Assembly (NCBI GenBank): GCA_937923325.1 | Contig: CAKZUQ010000046.1 | Location: forward strand, 1 to 15,852 | Origin: an uncultured Bacteriovoracaceae bacterium | GTDB lineage: Bacteria > Bdellovibrionota > Bacteriovoracia > Bacteriovoracales > Bacteriovoracaceae | Direction: 5' to 3' | Length of the DNA stretch: 15,852 nt | Part shown: in pieces, positions 14,516 to 15,852 of the stretch | How positions within the stretch are numbered: position 1 is the first letter of the stretch | Layout: each line of letters begins with the position of its first letter | Translations under genes and position numbers: made by a program | Notes under the pieces: model-generated | What the model was told of the DNA's origin: nothing | Database searches by the model: none | What the model saw: only the letters and a program-made list of their open reading frames with translations

Positions 14516-15377
14516 CTCCCTCCTTATCAGAATAAAAGTATAAAAAGATATCTTCTAAGGTCGAAGATCGCCTATCAAGAAGGTCATCTCCTATTTGAAA
14601 TTGATTAAGTATTTCAGTTTCCATAATATATGATATCGATTTATCAGAATTCACTCCTGCCCAAAGGCACTTTTCGTGACTAAACACCTCATGAGACTCA
14701 TCAATTTTCTTTCTCAGCTTGGTGAACTTTTTTGAAATTCCACTTATTTCTGAGTTAAGTTGAATATGACCGTCTTTAATAATTAGCAAGCGATCACTAT
14801 AAAACTCTAATTCATTTATAATATTTGTTGTAACAATGACTGTATTTCCCTCGTCTACATAATTTCGAAGCAGATCTAAGAAATACTTTCTACCATACAC
14901 ATCAATAACTGATGTGATTTCATCTAATAGTAAAAGCTTCGGACGCATAGCAAGATTAAGCATTAGTGCTAATTGCATTTTCTGTCCTCTAGAGTACTGC
15001 TGAAACCTTTTAGAAAGATCAAATTGTTGATGCTCAACCATCTCATCAAAAAAGCTTTGATCCCAGTTTTTGAGTTCAACTTTTACTTTATCAACAAACT
15101 CTTTAAAACTAATTGGAAGCTGATAATCAAGACCTTCATGAACAAATCCTATTTCAGAAATAAAGGGGAAGTCAAAGGACTCCAGTGGGTAGTCTTTATA
15201 AGAAACAATTCCTGCATCTGGTAGTTCTAATCCAGCAATCAATCTCAGCAAGGTTGATTTACCAGCTCCATTCTTCCCAAGTAGTGTTATAAATTGATTT
15301 TCAGCTAACTCTAGTGAAACATTATCAACAACACAGTTGTCACCATACTTTTTATTTACATCTTTTAATTTGATCAT
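14505..15377 (-). CDS. ABC transporter ATP-binding protein
   Basis: 290 residues. Walker A is GKNGAGKST (34-42), the signature YSRGQKMQLAL (128-138), Walker B LLLLDE (148-153) with the catalytic Glu153, and the D-loop SVID (156-159). Two usual residues differ. The Q-loop position reads FVHEG, with Glu81 where Gln is normal, and the switch histidine is replaced by Asn185 (IVTTNIINELE instead of the typical TTH). A C-terminal extension (200-290) includes a basic helix (KKFTKLRKKIDE). ATP would be hydrolysed to drive the permease encoded next. The annotated ATG at 15377 has only a poor ribosome site, but the N-terminus (MIKLKDVNKKYGD) is exactly right for the family. The gene leads the operon; its promoter must lie in 15378-15540. 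Confidence 0.9.
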   Translation of the reverse strand: MIKLKDVNKKYGDNCVVDNVSLELAENQFITLLGKNGAGKSTLLRLIAGLELPDAGIVSYKDYPLESFDFPFISEIGFVHEGLDYQLPISFKEFVDKVKVELKNWDQSFFDEMVEHQQFDLSKRFQQYSRGQKMQLALMLNLAMRPKLLLLDEITSVIDVYGRKYFLDLLRNYVDEGNTVIVTTNIINELEFYSDRLLIIKDGHIQLNSEISGISKKFTKLRKKIDESHEVFSHEKCLWAGVNSDKSISYIMETEILNQFQIGDDLLDRRSSTLEDIFLYFYSDKEGDDA

Positions 15378-15527
15378 ATGAACTTATCGGAAATTCGGTA
15401 AAATACTGAATTCATTAAGAAAAATTTAATTCTAAGCAATATTTAGTACTTAGAGGCCTAGACTAACAAGCTCTTCTCCGAGCAAATAAGTTCGATATAA
15501 CTCCCCTTGCCTGTACCAATTTTTTAT
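15378..15527. promoter_or_regulatory. Upstream region of the ABC operon
   Basis: This is about 150 bp without an ORF. On the minus strand two weak promoter pairs can be read: TTGCTT/TAATGA (16-base spacer) and TTGTTA/TAAATA (18). Neither is decisive. TTATCGGAAATTCGG at 15384-15398 resembles the ATTATCGGGAATT repeats at 15568-15635. Nothing else recognisable was found. Confidence 0.3.
15484..15500. repeat. Right arm of the distant 17-bp inverted repeat
   Basis: AAATAAGTTCGATATAA on the plus strand, identical to the minus strand at 357-373. It lies in the upstream region of the ABC operon, just before the plus-strand terminator. Confidence 0.5.
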
Positions 15528-15557
15528 AAAGCCCTGTTTTTACAGGGCTTTTTTTTT
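15528..15557 (+). terminator. Strong rho-independent terminator (plus strand)
   Basis: AAAGCCCTGT and ACAGGGCTTT pair perfectly over ten bases around a TTTT loop, and nine T follow (15549-15557). Orientation is plus. On the minus strand only TTTA follows the stem, so it would work poorly that way. No plus-strand gene is visible to its left, so either a short RNA from 15378-15527 ends here or it blocks read-through into neighbouring DNA. Confidence 0.8.
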
Positions 15558-15567
15558 ATCTAAATTC

Positions 15568-15635
15568 AATTATCGGGAATTTTCGGGATGGCTTTCCCGA
15601 CAATTAATTTTCTAGCCCGATAATTCCCGATAATT
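15568..15635. repeat. Cluster of nested inverted and tandem TCGGG/CCCGA repeats
   Basis: AATTATCGGGAATT (15568-15581) and AATTCCCGATAATT (15622-15635) are a perfect 14-bp inverted repeat. Inside it is a second stem, TCGGGA (15583-15588) and TCCCGA (15595-15600) around a six-base loop. CCCGATAATT is repeated in tandem (15616-15625 and 15626-15635). Six T follow the right arm on the plus strand, so a terminator role is possible, but the iterated motif also looks like a protein-binding or origin-type array. Confidence 0.65.
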
Positions 15636-15852
15636 TTTTACTCTACTAAAGCTAATGATTTTTTTAAGCTCTTATTTCTGTGAAGAGTATTACTCGTTAC
15701 AAAGTTTTTTTCGGGTCTAATCGTTTGATGGTGGGTAAAAGTCCAAACCTTAAGTTAGTTCAGTAAATACAAAAGTCATTTTATTCAAAAATATCTTCGC
15801 CTTAAAGTTAATCGGTTGATTTCAGTATAACATTTATCAAAATTGAATACAG
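15636..15852. other. Right-edge region without a supported gene
   Basis: No ORF with a start codon and ribosome site was found on either strand. One minus-strand frame (15638-15754) is open for 38 codons but has no start codon and is bounded by stops, so it could at most be the end of a decayed gene. Nothing else recognisable. Confidence 0.4.

Noticed and set aside
15436..15519. A tRNA- or tmRNA-like 3' end (GTTCGAT ... ACCA) just before the terminator
   Set aside because: The bases flanking TTCGATA do not pair as a five-base T-stem, and no acceptor 5' strand complementary to the 3' end is found, so no cloverleaf or tmRNA fold can be drawn.
15638..15754. A 38-codon open stretch on the minus strand resembling the end of a coding region
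   Set aside because: It has no start codon or ribosome site, is preceded in frame by a stop, and its peptide matches nothing I recognise.
1..15852. A CRISPR array or rRNA gene
   Set aside because: No regularly spaced identical repeats and no rRNA-like conserved stretches were seen anywhere in the window.

Overview
The window is AT-rich bacterial DNA in which every convincing gene lies on the minus strand. Shine-Dalgarno-like sites (AAGGA, GGAGG), a lipobox signal peptide and overlapping ATGA/TTGA gene junctions point to a Gram-negative, low-GC bacterium. A Bdellovibrionota (Bacteriovorax-like) host would fit the lysine-rich, AT-rich style, but nothing here proves it. The content is mostly accessory: mobile-element genes, transposase remnants, a possible defence cassette and an ABC exporter.

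Reading in the direction of transcription (high to low coordinates): 15852-15378 is non-coding, with a strong plus-strand terminator and a cluster of inverted and tandem repeats. 15377-12989 is an ABC-transporter operon (ATPase, large membrane permease, 66-residue membrane protein). A perfect 18-bp palindrome lies in the following gap. 12792-10454 is a compact three-gene cassette: a TIGR04255-family protein, a 175-residue unknown, and a ComEC-type metallo-beta-lactamase-fold hydrolase started at an overlapping TTG. A 337-residue unknown with its own promoter-like site follows (10295-9282). 9240-7057 resembles a graveyard of mobile DNA: an orphan IS1/InsA-like zinc-ribbon protein, a '4-fold beta flower' protein, the isolated C-terminal part of an IS21-type IstA transposase, and an intact small serine resolvase/invertase.

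The left part (7004-398) looks like one mobile element read as a single polycistron. It has an XRE repressor, a four-helix membrane protein, a lipoprotein, a 464-residue unknown, a rolling-circle initiator of the filamentous-phage gene II/X (RstA/Cri) type, a ParB-like HTH protein, a 64-residue acidic protein and a large serine recombinase. This would be an element that replicates like an inovirus or its satellites but carries a large serine integrase and a partition-like protein, with no recognisable Zot/pI ATPase or coat genes here. Immediately beyond the recombinase, an ISL3-family transposase gene begins and runs off the left edge.

Functions of the 64-, 131-, 175-, 302-, 337- and 464-residue proteins could not be assigned. 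The most interesting leads are the mosaic element (398-6887), the TIGR04255/unknown/MBL cassette (10454-12792), and the palindromes and repeat cluster at 7036, 12940 and 15568.
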